Positions 11,479 through 23,928 of a stretch of 64,000 nucleotides of DNA are shown here, piece after piece. Numbering within the stretch: the first letter of the stretch is position 1; each line of letters begins with the position of its first letter. Below the pieces are notes generated by a model. It saw only the letters and a list, made by a program, of their open reading frames with translations, did no database searches and was not told the DNA's origin. The stretch lies in the NCBI RefSeq assembly GCF_051014685.1, contig NW_027478922.1, positions 124,001 to 188,000 of the forward strand, read 5' to 3'. Made by a program: the position numbers and the translations under genes. This DNA comes from Ptiloglossa arizonensis. Its lineage: Eukaryota > Arthropoda > Insecta > Hymenoptera > Colletidae.

Positions 11479-14400
11479 TATGCGTACTTTTCCCCTAGGC
11501 CGTTGTAGTTATTCGTTTCGAGCATGAGAACTGCGAAAATTATGTGTTTCTCAAGCGTTGCTTACCTCCAAACTGCCATATCTCGCGAACTGATTGACCA
11601 ATCCGCAAAATTTCTGTTGCATCTGAAAGTAGAAACTCGCCCGATTACAACGGTATGCGTACTTTTCCCCTAGGCCGTTCTGGTTATTCGTTTCGAGCAT
11701 CAGAACTGCGAAAATGTTGAGTTTCTCAAGCGGTGTTTACCTACAAACTGCCATATCTCGCGAACGGATTGACCAATCCGCAAAATTTCTGTTGCATCTG
11801 AAATTAGAAACTCGCCCGATTACAATGGTATGCGTACTTTTCCCCTAGGCCGTTCTGGTTATTCGTTTCGAGCATCAGAACTGTGATAATTTTGAGTTTC
11901 TCAACCGTTTCTTACCTCCAAACTGCCATATCTCGCGAACGGATTGACTAATCCGCAAAATTTCTGTTGCATCTGAAAGTAGAAACACGCCCGATTACAA
12001 CGGTATGCGTACTTTTCCCCTAGACCGTTCTAGTTATTCGTTTCGAGCATCAGAACTGCGAAAATGTTGAGTTTCTCAAGCGGTGTTTACCTACAAACTG
12101 CCATATCTCGCGAACGGATTGACTAATCCGCAAAATTTCTGTTGCATCTGAAAGTAGAAACTCGCCCGATTACAACGGTATGCGTACTTTTCCCCTAGGC
12201 CGTTGTAGTTATTCGTTTCGAGCATGAGAACTGCGAAAATTTTCTGTTTCTCAAGCGTTTCTTACCTCCAAACTGCCATATCTCGCGAACGGATTGACCA
12301 ATCCGCAAAATTTCTGTTGCATCTGAAAGTAGAAACTCGCCCGATTACAACGGTGTGCGTACTTTTCCCCTAGGCCGTCCTGGTTATTCGTTTCGAGCAT
12401 CAGAACTGTGATAATTTTGAGTTTCTCAAGCGTTTCTTACTTCCAAACTGCCATATCTCGCGAACGGATTGACCAATCCGCAAAATTTCTGTTGCTTCTG
12501 AAAGTAGAAACTTGCCCGATTACAACTGTATGCGTACTTTTCCCCTAGGCCGTTGTAGTTATTCGTTTCGAGCATGAGAACTGCGAAAATTTTGGGTTTC
12601 TCAAGCGTTGCTTACCTCCAAACTGCCATATCTCGCGAACGGATTGACCAATCCGCAAGATTTCTGTTGCATCTGAAAGTAGAAACTCGCCCGATTACAA
12701 CGTTATGCGTACTTTTCCCCTAGACCGTTCTAGTTATGCTTGTCGATCATCAGAACTGCGAAAATTTTGTGTTTCTCAAGCGTTTCTTACCTCCAAACTG
12801 CCATATCTCGCGAACGGATTGACCAATCCGCAAAATTTCTGTTGCATCTGAAAGTAGAAACTCGCCCGATTACAACGGTATGCGTACTTTTCCCCTAGGC
12901 CGTTCTAGTTATTCGTTTCGAGCATCAGAACTGCGAAAATGTTGAGTTTCTCAAGCGGTGTTTACCTACAAACTGCCATATCTCGCGAACGGATTGACCA
13001 ATCCGCAAAATTTCTGTTGCATCTGAAAGTAGAAACTCGCCCGATTACAACGGTATGCGTACTTTTCCCCTAGACCGTTCTAGTTATGCTTGTCGATCAT
13101 CAGAACTGCGAAAATATTGAGTTTCTCAAGCGTTTCTTACCTCCAAACTGCCATATCTCGCGAACGGATTGACCAATCCGCAAAATTTCTGTTGCATCTG
13201 AAAGTAGAAACTCGCCCGATTACAACGATATGCGTACTTTTCCCCTAGGCCGTTGTAGTTATTCGTTTCGAGCATGAGAACTGCGAAAATTTTGTGTTTC
13301 TCAAGCGTTGCTTACCTCCAAACTGCCATATCTCGCGAACTGATTGACCAATCCGCAAAATTTCTGTTGCATCTGAAAGTAGAAGCTCGCCCGATTACAA
13401 CGGTATGCGTACTTTTCCCCTAGACCGTTCTAGTTATGCTTGTCGATCATCAGAACTGCGAAAATTTTGTGTTTCTCAAGCGTTTCTTACCTCCAAACTG
13501 CCATATCTCGCGAACGGATTGACCAATCCGCAAAATTTCTGTTGCATCTGAAAGTAGAAACTCGCCCGATTACAACGGTATGCGTACTTTTCCCCTAGGC
13601 CGTTCTAGTTATTCGTTTCGAGCATCAGAACTGCGAAAATGTTGAGTTTCTCAAGCGGTGTTTACCTACAAACTGCCATATCTCGCGAACGGATTGACCA
13701 ATCCGCAAAATTTCTGTTGCATCTGAAAGTAGAAACTCGCCCGATTACAACGGTATGCGTACTTTTCCCCTAGACCGTTCTAGTTATGCTTGTCGATCAT
13801 CAGAACTGCGAAAATATTGAGTTTCTCAAGCGTTTCTTACCTCCAAACTGCCATATCTCGCGAACGGATTGACCAATCCGCAAAATTTCTGTTGCATCTG
13901 AAAGTAGAAACTCGCCCGATTACAACGATATGCGTACTTTTCCCCTAGGCCGTTGTAGTTATTCGTTTCGAGCATGAGAACTGCGAAAATTATGTGTTTC
14001 TCAAGCGTTGCTTACCTCCAAACTGCCATATCTCGCGAACTGATTGACCAATCCGCAAAATTTCTGTTGCATCTGAAAGTAGAAACTCGCCCGATTACAA
14101 CGGTATGCGTACTTTTCCCCTAGGCCGTTCTGGTTATTCGTTTCGAGCATCAGAACTGCGAAAATGTTGAGTTTCTCAAGCGGTGTTTACCTACAAACTG
14201 CCATATCTCGCGAACGGATTGACCAATCCGCAAAATTTCTGTTGCATCTGAAATTAGAAACTCGCCCGATTACAATGGTATGCGTACTTTTCCCCTAGGC
14301 CGTTCTGGTTATTCGTTTCGAGCATCAGAACTGTGATAATTTTGAGTTTCTCAACCGTTTCTTACCTCCAAACTGCCATATCTCGCGAACGGATTGACTA

Positions 14401-16441
14401 ATCCGCAAAATTTCTGTTGCATCTGAAAGTAGAAACACGCCCGATTACAACGGTATGCGTACTTTTCCCCTAGACCGTTCTAGTTATTCGTTTCGAGCAT
14501 CAGAACTGCGAAAATGTTGAGTTTCTCAAGCGGTGTTTACCTACAAACTGCCATATCTCGCGAACGGATTGACTAATCCGCAAAATTTCTGTTGCATCTG
14601 AAAGTAGAAACTCGCCCGATTACAACGGTATGCGTACTTTTCCCCTAGGCCGTTGTAGTTATTCGTTTCGAGCATGAGAACTGCGAAAATTTTCTGTTTC
14701 TCAAGCGTTTCTTACCTCCAAACTGCCATATCTCGCGAACGGATTGACCAATCCGCAAAATTTCTGTTGCATCTGAAAGTAGAAACTCGCCCGATTACAA
14801 CGGTGTGCGTACTTTTCCCCTAGGCCGTCCTGGTTATTCGTTTCGAGCATCAGAACTGTGATAATTTTGAGTTTCTCAAGCGTTTCTTACTTCCAAACTG
14901 CCATATCTCGCGAACGGATTGACCAATCCGCAAAATTTCTGTTGCTTCTGAAAGTAGAAACTTGCCCGATTACAACTGTATGCGTACTTTTCCCCTAGGC
15001 CGTTGTAGTTATTCGTTTCGAGCATGAGAACTGCGAAAATTTTGGGTTTCTCAAGCGTTGCTTACCTCCAAACTGCCATATCTCGCGAACGGATTGACCA
15101 ATCCGCAAGATTTCTGTTGCATCTGAAAGTAGAAACTCGCCCGATTACAACGTTATGCGTACTTTTCCCCTAGACCGTTCTAGTTATGCTTGTCGATCAT
15201 CAGAACTGCGAAAATTTTGTGTTTCTCAAGCGTTTCTTACCTCCAAACTGCCATATCTCGCGAACGGATTGACCAATCCGCAAAATTTCTGTTGCATCTG
15301 AAAGTAGAAACTCGCCCGATTACAACGGTATGCGTACTTTTCCCCTAGGCCGTTCTAGTTATTCGTTTCGAGCATCAGAACTGCGAAAATGTTGAGTTTC
15401 TCAAGCGGTGTTTACCTACAAACTGCCATATCTCGCGAACGGATTGACCAATCCGCAAAATTTCTGTTGCATCTGAAAGTAGAAACTCGCCCGATTACAA
15501 CGGTATGCGTACTTTTCCCCTAGACCGTTCTAGTTATGCTTGTCGATCATCAGAACTGCGAAAATATTGAGTTTCTCAAGCGTTTCTTACCTCCAAACTG
15601 CCATATCTCGCGAACGGATTGACCAATCCGCAAAATTTCTGTTGCATCTGAAAGTAGAAACTCGCCCGATTACAACGATATGCGTACTTTTCCCCTAGGC
15701 CGTTGTAGTTATTCGTTTCGAGCATGAGAACTGCGAAAATTTTGTGTTTCTCAAGCGTTGCTTACCTCCAAACTGCCATATCTCGCGAACTGATTGACCA
15801 ATCCGCAAAATTTCTGTTGCATCTGAAAGTAGAAGCTCGCCCGATTACAACGGTATGCGTACTTTTCCCCTAGACCGTTCTAGTTATGCTTGTCGATCAT
15901 CAGAACTGCGAAAATTTTGTGTTTCTCAAGCGTTTCTTACCTCCAAACTGCCATATCTCGCGAACGGATTGACCAATCCGCAAAATTTCTGTTGCATCTG
16001 AAAGTAGAAACTCGCCCGATTACAACGGTATGCGTACTTTTCCCCTAGGCCGTTCTAGTTATTCGTTTCGAGCATCAGAACTGCGAAAATGTTGAGTTTC
16101 TCAAGCGGTGTTTACCTACAAACTGCCATATCTCGCGAACGGATTGACCAATCCGCAAAATTTCTGTTGCATCTGAAAGTAGAAACTCGCCCGATTACAA
16201 CGGTATGCGTACTTTTCCCCTAGACCGTTCTAGTTATGCTTGTCGATCATCAGAACTGCGAAAATATTGAGTTTCTCAAGCGTTTCTTACCTCCAAACTG
16301 CCATATCTCGCGAACGGATTGACCAATCCGCAAAATTTCTGTTGCATCTGAAAGTAGAAACTCGCCCGATTACAACGATATGCGTACTTTTCCCCTAGGC
16401 CGTTGTAGTTATTCGTTTCGAGCATGAGAACTGCGAAAATT
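11479..16441 (+). repeat. Fourteen-unit (2,450-bp) tandem duplication
   Basis: Bases 11,479-13,991 match 13,929-16,441 at an offset of 2,450 bp, with no difference that I could see across about 2.5 kb. Markers present in both copies include aaaattttctgtttc (12,241 and 14,691), gttgcttctg (12,491 and 14,941), cgttatgcg (12,701 and 15,151) and agaagctcgc (13,381 and 15,831). The duplication join lies in 13,929-13,991, and the rare aaattatgtg sits at its right edge. Inside each copy the four-class module repeats at 700 bp. The second copy is also part of the larger 26-unit duplication that follows. Confidence 0.94.
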
Positions 16442-19400
16442 TTGTGTTTCTCAAGCGTTGCTTACCTCCAAACTGCCATATCTCGCGAACTGATTGACCA
16501 ATCCGCAAAATTTCTGTTGCATCTGAAAGTAGAAACTCGCCCGATTACAACGGTATGCGTACTTTTCCCCTAGACCGTTCTAGTTATGCTTGTCGATCAT
16601 CAGAACTGCGAAAATATTGAGTTTCTCAAGCGTTTCTTACGTCCAAACTGCCATATCTCGCGAACGGATTGACCAATCCGCAAAATTTCTGTTGCATCTG
16701 AAAGTAGAAACTTGCCCGATTACAACTGTATGCGTACTTTTCCCCTAGGCCGTTGTAGTTATTCGTTTCGAGCATGAGAACTGCGAAAATTTTGGGTTTC
16801 TCAAGCGTTGCTTACCTCCAAACTGCCATATCTCGCGAACGGATTGACCAATCCGCAAGATTTCTGTTGCATCTGAAAGTAGAAACTCGCCCGATTACAA
16901 CGGTATGCGTACTTTTCCCCTAGACCGTTCTAGTTATGCTTGTCGATCATCAGAACTGCGAAAATTTTGTGTTTCTCAAGCGTTTCTTACCTCCAAACTG
17001 CCATATCTCGCGAACGGATTGACCAATCCGCAAAATTTCTGCTGCATCTGAAAGTAGAAACTCGCCCGATTACAACGGTATGCGTACTTTTCCCCTAGGC
17101 CGTTCTAGTTATTCGATTCGAGCATCAGAACTGCGAAAATGTTGAGTTTCTCAAGCGGTGTTTACCTACAAACTGCCATATCTCGCGAACGGATTGACCA
17201 ATCCGCAAAATTTCTGTTGCATCTGAAAGTAGAAACTCGCCCGATTACAACGGTATGCGTACTTTTCCCCTAGACCGTTCTAGTTATGCTTGTCGATCAT
17301 CAGAACTGCGAAAATATTGAGTTTCTCAAGCGTTTCTTACCTCCAAACTGCCATATCTCGCGAACGGATTGACCAATCCGCAAAATTTCTGTTGCATCTG
17401 AAAGTAGAAACTCGCCCGATTACAACGATATGCGTACTTTTCCCCTAGGCCGTTGTAGTTATTCGTTTCGAGCATGAGAACTGCGAAAATTTTGTGTTTC
17501 TCAAGCGTTGCTTACCTCCAAACTGCCATATCTCGCGAACTGACTGACCAATCCGCAAAATTTCTGTTGCATATGAAAGTAGAAACTCGCCCGATTACAA
17601 CGGTATGCGTTCTTTTCCCCTAGGCCGTTCTGGTTATTCGTTTCGAGCATCAGAACTGTGATAATTTTGAGTTTCTCAACCGTTTCTTACCTCCAAACTC
17701 CCATATCTCGCGAACGGATTGACCAATCCGCAAAATTTCTGTTGCATCTGAAAGTAGAAACTCGCCCGATTACAACGGTGTGCGTACTTTTCCCCTAGGC
17801 CGTTCTAGTTATTCGTTTCGAGCATCAGAACTGCGAAAATTTTGAGTTTCTCAAGCGTTTCTTACCTCCAAACTACCATATCTCGCGAACGGATTGACCA
17901 ATCCGCAAAATTTCTGTTGCATCTGAAAGTAGAAAGTCGCCCGATTACAACGGTATGCGTACTTTTCCCCTAGACCGTTCTAGTTATGCTTGTCGAGCAT
18001 CAGAACTGCGAAAATTTTGAGTTTCTCAAGCGTTTCTTCCCTCCAAACTGCCATATCTCGCGAACGGATTGACTAATCCGCAAAATTTCTGTTGCATCTG
18101 AAAGTAGAAACACGCCCGATTACAACGGTATGCGTACTTTTCCCCTAGATTGTTCTAGTTATTCGTTTCGAGCATCAGAACTGCGAAAATGTTGAGTTTC
18201 TCAAGCGGTGTTTACCTACAAACTGCCATATCTCGCGAACGGATTGACAAATCCGCAAAATTTCTGTTGCATCTGAAAGTAGAAACTCGCCCGATTACAA
18301 CGGTATGCGTACTTTTCCCCTAGACCGTTCTAGTTATGCTTGTCGATCATCAGAACTGCGAAAATTTTGAGTTTCTCAAGCGTTTCTTACCTCCAAACTG
18401 CCATATCTCGCGAACGGATTGACCAATCCGCAAAATTTCTGTTGCATCTGAAAGTAGAAACTCGCCCGATTACAACGATATGCGTACTTTTCCCCTAGGC
18501 CGTTGTTGTTATTCGTTTCCAGCATGAGAACTGCGAAAATTTTGGGTTTCTCAAGCGTTGCTTACCTCCAAACTGCCATATCTCGCGAACGGATTGACCA
18601 ATCCGCAAAATTTCTGTTGCATCTGAAAGTAGAAACTTGCCCGATTACAACTGTATGCGTACTTTTCCCCTAGGCCGTTGTAGTTATTCGTTTCGAGCAT
18701 GAGAACTGCGAAAATTTTGGGTTTCTCAAGCGTTGCTTACCTCCAAACTGCCATATCTCGCGAACGGATTGACCAATCCGCAAGATTTCTGTTGCATCTG
18801 AAAGTAGAAACTCGCCCGATTACAACGGTATGCGTACTTTTCCCCTAGACCGTTCTAGTTATGCTTGTCGATCATCAGAACTGCGAAAATTTTGTGTTTC
18901 TCAAGCGTTTCTTACCTCCAAACTGCCATATCTCGCGAACGGATTGACCAATCCGCAAAATTTCTGTTGCATCTGAAAGTAGAAACTCGCCCGATTACAA
19001 CGGTATGCGTACTTTTCCCCTAGGCCGTTCTAGTTATTCGTTTCGAGCATCAGAACTGCGAAAATGTTGAGTTTCTCAAGCGGTGTTTACCTACAAACTG
19101 CCATATCTCGCGAACGGATTGACCAATCCGCAAAATTTCTGTTGCATCTGAAAGTAGAAACTCGCCCGATTACAACGGTATGCGTACTTTTCCCCTAGAC
19201 CGTTCTAGTTATGCTTGTCGATCATCAGAACTGCGAAAATATTGAGTTTCTCAAGCGTTTCTTACCTCCAAACTGCCATATCTCGCGAACAGATTGACCA
19301 ATCCGCAAAATTTCTGTTGCATCTGAAAGTAGAAACTCGCCCGATTACAACGATATGCGTACTTTTCCCCTAGGCCGTCCTGGTTATTCGTTTCGAGCAT

Positions 19401-22400
19401 CAGAACTGTGATAATTTTGAGTTTCTCAAGCGTTTCTTACTTCCAAACTGCCATATCTCGCGAACGGATTGACCAATCCGCAAAATTTCTGTTGCTTCTG
19501 AAAGTAGAAACTTGCCCGATTACAACTGTATGCGTACTTTTCCCCTAGGCCGTTGTAGTTATTCGTTTCGAGCATGAGAACTGCGAAAATTTTGGGTTTC
19601 TCAAGCGTTGCTTACCTCCAAACTGCCATATCTCGCGAACGGATTGACCAATCCGCAAGATTTCTGTTGCATCTGAAAGTAGAAACTCGCCCGATTACAA
19701 CGTTATGCGTACTTTTCCCCTAGACCGTTCTAGTTATGCTTGTCGATCATCAGAACTGCGAAAATTTTGTGTTTCTCAAGCGTTTCTTACCTCCAAACTG
19801 CCATATCTCGCGAACGGATTGACCAATCCGCAAAATTTCTGTTGCATCTGAAAGTAGAAACTCGCCCGATTACAACGGTATGCGTACTTTTCCCCTAGGC
19901 CGTTCTAGTTATTCGTTTCGAGCATCAGAACTGCGAAAATGTTGAGTTTCTCAAGCGGTGTTTACCTACAAACTGCCATATCTCGCGAACGGATTGACCA
20001 ATCCGCAAAATTTCTGTTGCATCTGAAAGTAGAAACTCGCCCGATTACAACGGTATGCGTACTTTTCCCCTAGACCGTTCTAGTTATGCTTGTCGATCAT
20101 CAGAACTGCGAAAATATTGAGTTTCTCAAGCGTTTCTTACCTCCAAACTGCCATATCTCGCGAACGGATTGACCAATCCGCAAAATTTCTGTTGCATCTG
20201 AAAGTAGAAACTCGCCCGATTACAACGATATGCGTACTTTTCCCCTAGGCCGTTGTAGTTATTCGTTTCGAGCATGAGAACTGCGAAAATTTTGTGTTTC
20301 TCAAGCGTTGCTTACCTCCAAACTGCCATATCTCGCGAACTGATTGACCAATCCGCAAAATTTCTGTTGCATCTGAAAGTAGAAGCTCGCCCGATTACAA
20401 CGGTATGCGTACTTTTCCCCTAGACCGTTCTAGTTATGCTTGTCGATCATCAGAACTGCGAAAATTTTGTGTTTCTCAAGCGTTTCTTACCTCCAAACTG
20501 CCATATCTCGCGAACGGATTGACCAATCCGCAAAATTTCTGTTGCATCTGAAAGTAGAAACTCGCCCGATTACAACGGTATGCGTACTTTTCCCCTAGGC
20601 CGTTCTAGTTATTCGTTTCGAGCATCAGAACTGCGAAAATGTTGAGTTTCTCAAGCGGTGTTTACCTACAAACTGCCATATCTCGCGAACGGATTGACCA
20701 ATCCGCAAAATTTCTGTTGCATCTGAAAGTAGAAACTCGCCCGATTACAACGGTATGCGTACTTTTCCCCTAGACCGTTCTAGTTATGCTTGTCGATCAT
20801 CAGAACTGCGAAAATATTGAGTTTCTCAAGCGTTTCTTACCTCCAAACTGCCATATCTCGCGAACGGATTGACCAATCCGCAAAATTTCTGTTGCATCTG
20901 AAAGTAGAAACTCGCCCGATTACAACGATATGCGTACTTTTCCCCTAGGCCGTTGTAGTTATTCGTTTCGAGCATGAGAACTGCGAAAATTTTGTGTTTC
21001 TCAAGCGTTGCTTACCTCCAAACTGCCATATCTCGCGAACTGATTGACCAATCCGCAAAATTTCTGTTGCATCTGAAAGTAGAAACTCGCCCGATTACAA
21101 CGGTATGCGTACTTTTCCCCTAGACCGTTCTAGTTATGCTTGTCGATCATCAGAACTGCGAAAATATTGAGTTTCTCAAGCGTTTCTTACGTCCAAACTG
21201 CCATATCTCGCGAACGGATTGACCAATCCGCAAAATTTCTGTTGCATCTGAAAGTAGAAACTTGCCCGATTACAACTGTATGCGTACTTTTCCCCTAGGC
21301 CGTTGTAGTTATTCGTTTCGAGCATGAGAACTGCGAAAATTTTGGGTTTCTCAAGCGTTGCTTACCTCCAAACTGCCATATCTCGCGAACGGATTGACCA
21401 ATCCGCAAGATTTCTGTTGCATCTGAAAGTAGAAACTCGCCCGATTACAACGGTATGCGTACTTTTCCCCTAGACCGTTCTAGTTATGCTTGTCGATCAT
21501 CAGAACTGCGAAAATTTTGTGTTTCTCAAGCGTTTCTTACCTCCAAACTGCCATATCTCGCGAACGGATTGACCAATCCGCAAAATTTCTGCTGCATCTG
21601 AAAGTAGAAACTCGCCCGATTACAACGGTATGCGTACTTTTCCCCTAGGCCGTTCTAGTTATTCGATTCGAGCATCAGAACTGCGAAAATGTTGAGTTTC
21701 TCAAGCGGTGTTTACCTACAAACTGCCATATCTCGCGAACGGATTGACCAATCCGCAAAATTTCTGTTGCATCTGAAAGTAGAAACTCGCCCGATTACAA
21801 CGGTATGCGTACTTTTCCCCTAGACCGTTCTAGTTATGCTTGTCGATCATCAGAACTGCGAAAATATTGAGTTTCTCAAGCGTTTCTTACCTCCAAACTG
21901 CCATATCTCGCGAACGGATTGACCAATCCGCAAAATTTCTGTTGCATCTGAAAGTAGAAACTCGCCCGATTACAACGATATGCGTACTTTTCCCCTAGGC
22001 CGTTGTAGTTATTCGTTTCGAGCATGAGAACTGCGAAAATTTTGTGTTTCTCAAGCGTTGCTTACCTCCAAACTGCCATATCTCGCGAACTGACTGACCA
22101 ATCCGCAAAATTTCTGTTGCATATGAAAGTAGAAACTCGCCCGATTACAACGGTATGCGTTCTTTTCCCCTAGGCCGTTCTGGTTATTCGTTTCGAGCAT
22201 CAGAACTGTGATAATTTTGAGTTTCTCAACCGTTTCTTACCTCCAAACTCCCATATCTCGCGAACGGATTGACCAATCCGCAAAATTTCTGTTGCATCTG
22301 AAAGTAGAAACTCGCCCGATTACAACGGTGTGCGTACTTTTCCCCTAGGCCGTTCTAGTTATTCGTTTCGAGCATCAGAACTGCGAAAATTTTGAGTTTC

Positions 22401-23928
22401 TCAAGCGTTTCTTACCTCCAAACTACCATATCTCGCGAACGGATTGACCAATCCGCAAAATTTCTGTTGCATCTGAAAGTAGAAAGTCGCCCGATTACAA
22501 CGGTATGCGTACTTTTCCCCTAGACCGTTCTAGTTATGCTTGTCGAGCATCAGAACTGCGAAAATTTTGAGTTTCTCAAGCGTTTCTTCCCTCCAAACTG
22601 CCATATCTCGCGAACGGATTGACTAATCCGCAAAATTTCTGTTGCATCTGAAAGTAGAAACACGCCCGATTACAACGGTATGCGTACTTTTCCCCTAGAT
22701 TGTTCTAGTTATTCGTTTCGAGCATCAGAACTGCGAAAATGTTGAGTTTCTCAAGCGGTGTTTACCTACAAACTGCCATATCTCGCGAACGGATTGACAA
22801 ATCCGCAAAATTTCTGTTGCATCTGAAAGTAGAAACTCGCCCGATTACAACGGTATGCGTACTTTTCCCCTAGACCGTTCTAGTTATGCTTGTCGATCAT
22901 CAGAACTGCGAAAATTTTGAGTTTCTCAAGCGTTTCTTACCTCCAAACTGCCATATCTCGCGAACGGATTGACCAATCCGCAAAATTTCTGTTGCATCTG
23001 AAAGTAGAAACTCGCCCGATTACAACGATATGCGTACTTTTCCCCTAGGCCGTTGTTGTTATTCGTTTCCAGCATGAGAACTGCGAAAATTTTGGGTTTC
23101 TCAAGCGTTGCTTACCTCCAAACTGCCATATCTCGCGAACGGATTGACCAATCCGCAAAATTTCTGTTGCATCTGAAAGTAGAAACTTGCCCGATTACAA
23201 CTGTATGCGTACTTTTCCCCTAGGCCGTTGTAGTTATTCGTTTCGAGCATGAGAACTGCGAAAATTTTGGGTTTCTCAAGCGTTGCTTACCTCCAAACTG
23301 CCATATCTCGCGAACGGATTGACCAATCCGCAAGATTTCTGTTGCATCTGAAAGTAGAAACTCGCCCGATTACAACGGTATGCGTACTTTTCCCCTAGAC
23401 CGTTCTAGTTATGCTTGTCGATCATCAGAACTGCGAAAATTTTGTGTTTCTCAAGCGTTTCTTACCTCCAAACTGCCATATCTCGCGAACGGATTGACCA
23501 ATCCGCAAAATTTCTGTTGCATCTGAAAGTAGAAACTCGCCCGATTACAACGGTATGCGTACTTTTCCCCTAGGCCGTTCTAGTTATTCGTTTCGAGCAT
23601 CAGAACTGCGAAAATGTTGAGTTTCTCAAGCGGTGTTTACCTACAAACTGCCATATCTCGCGAACGGATTGACCAATCCGCAAAATTTCTGTTGCATCTG
23701 AAAGTAGAAACTCGCCCGATTACAACGGTATGCGTACTTTTCCCCTAGACCGTTCTAGTTATGCTTGTCGATCATCAGAACTGCGAAAATATTGAGTTTC
23801 TCAAGCGTTTCTTACCTCCAAACTGCCATATCTCGCGAACAGATTGACCAATCCGCAAAATTTCTGTTGCATCTGAAAGTAGAAACTCGCCCGATTACAA
23901 CGATATGCGTACTTTTCCCCTAGGCCGT
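14806..23928 (+). repeat. Twenty-six-unit (4,550-bp) tandem duplication
   Basis: Bases 14,806-19,378 match 19,356-23,928 at an offset of 4,550 bp, the longest adjacent duplication in the window. Paired markers are gctgcatctg (17,041 and 21,591), attcgattcg (17,111 and 21,661), tgactgacca (17,541 and 22,091), gcgttctttt (near 17,610 and 22,160), cctagattg (near 18,146 and 22,696) and ttgttattcgtttcc (near 18,506 and 23,056). I saw no difference between the copies. The join is narrowed to 19,356-19,378. There a cgatatg unit, as at 23,901, switches into a gccgtcctgg unit, as at 14,821. It overlaps the 14-unit duplication and so came after it. Confidence 0.94.
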
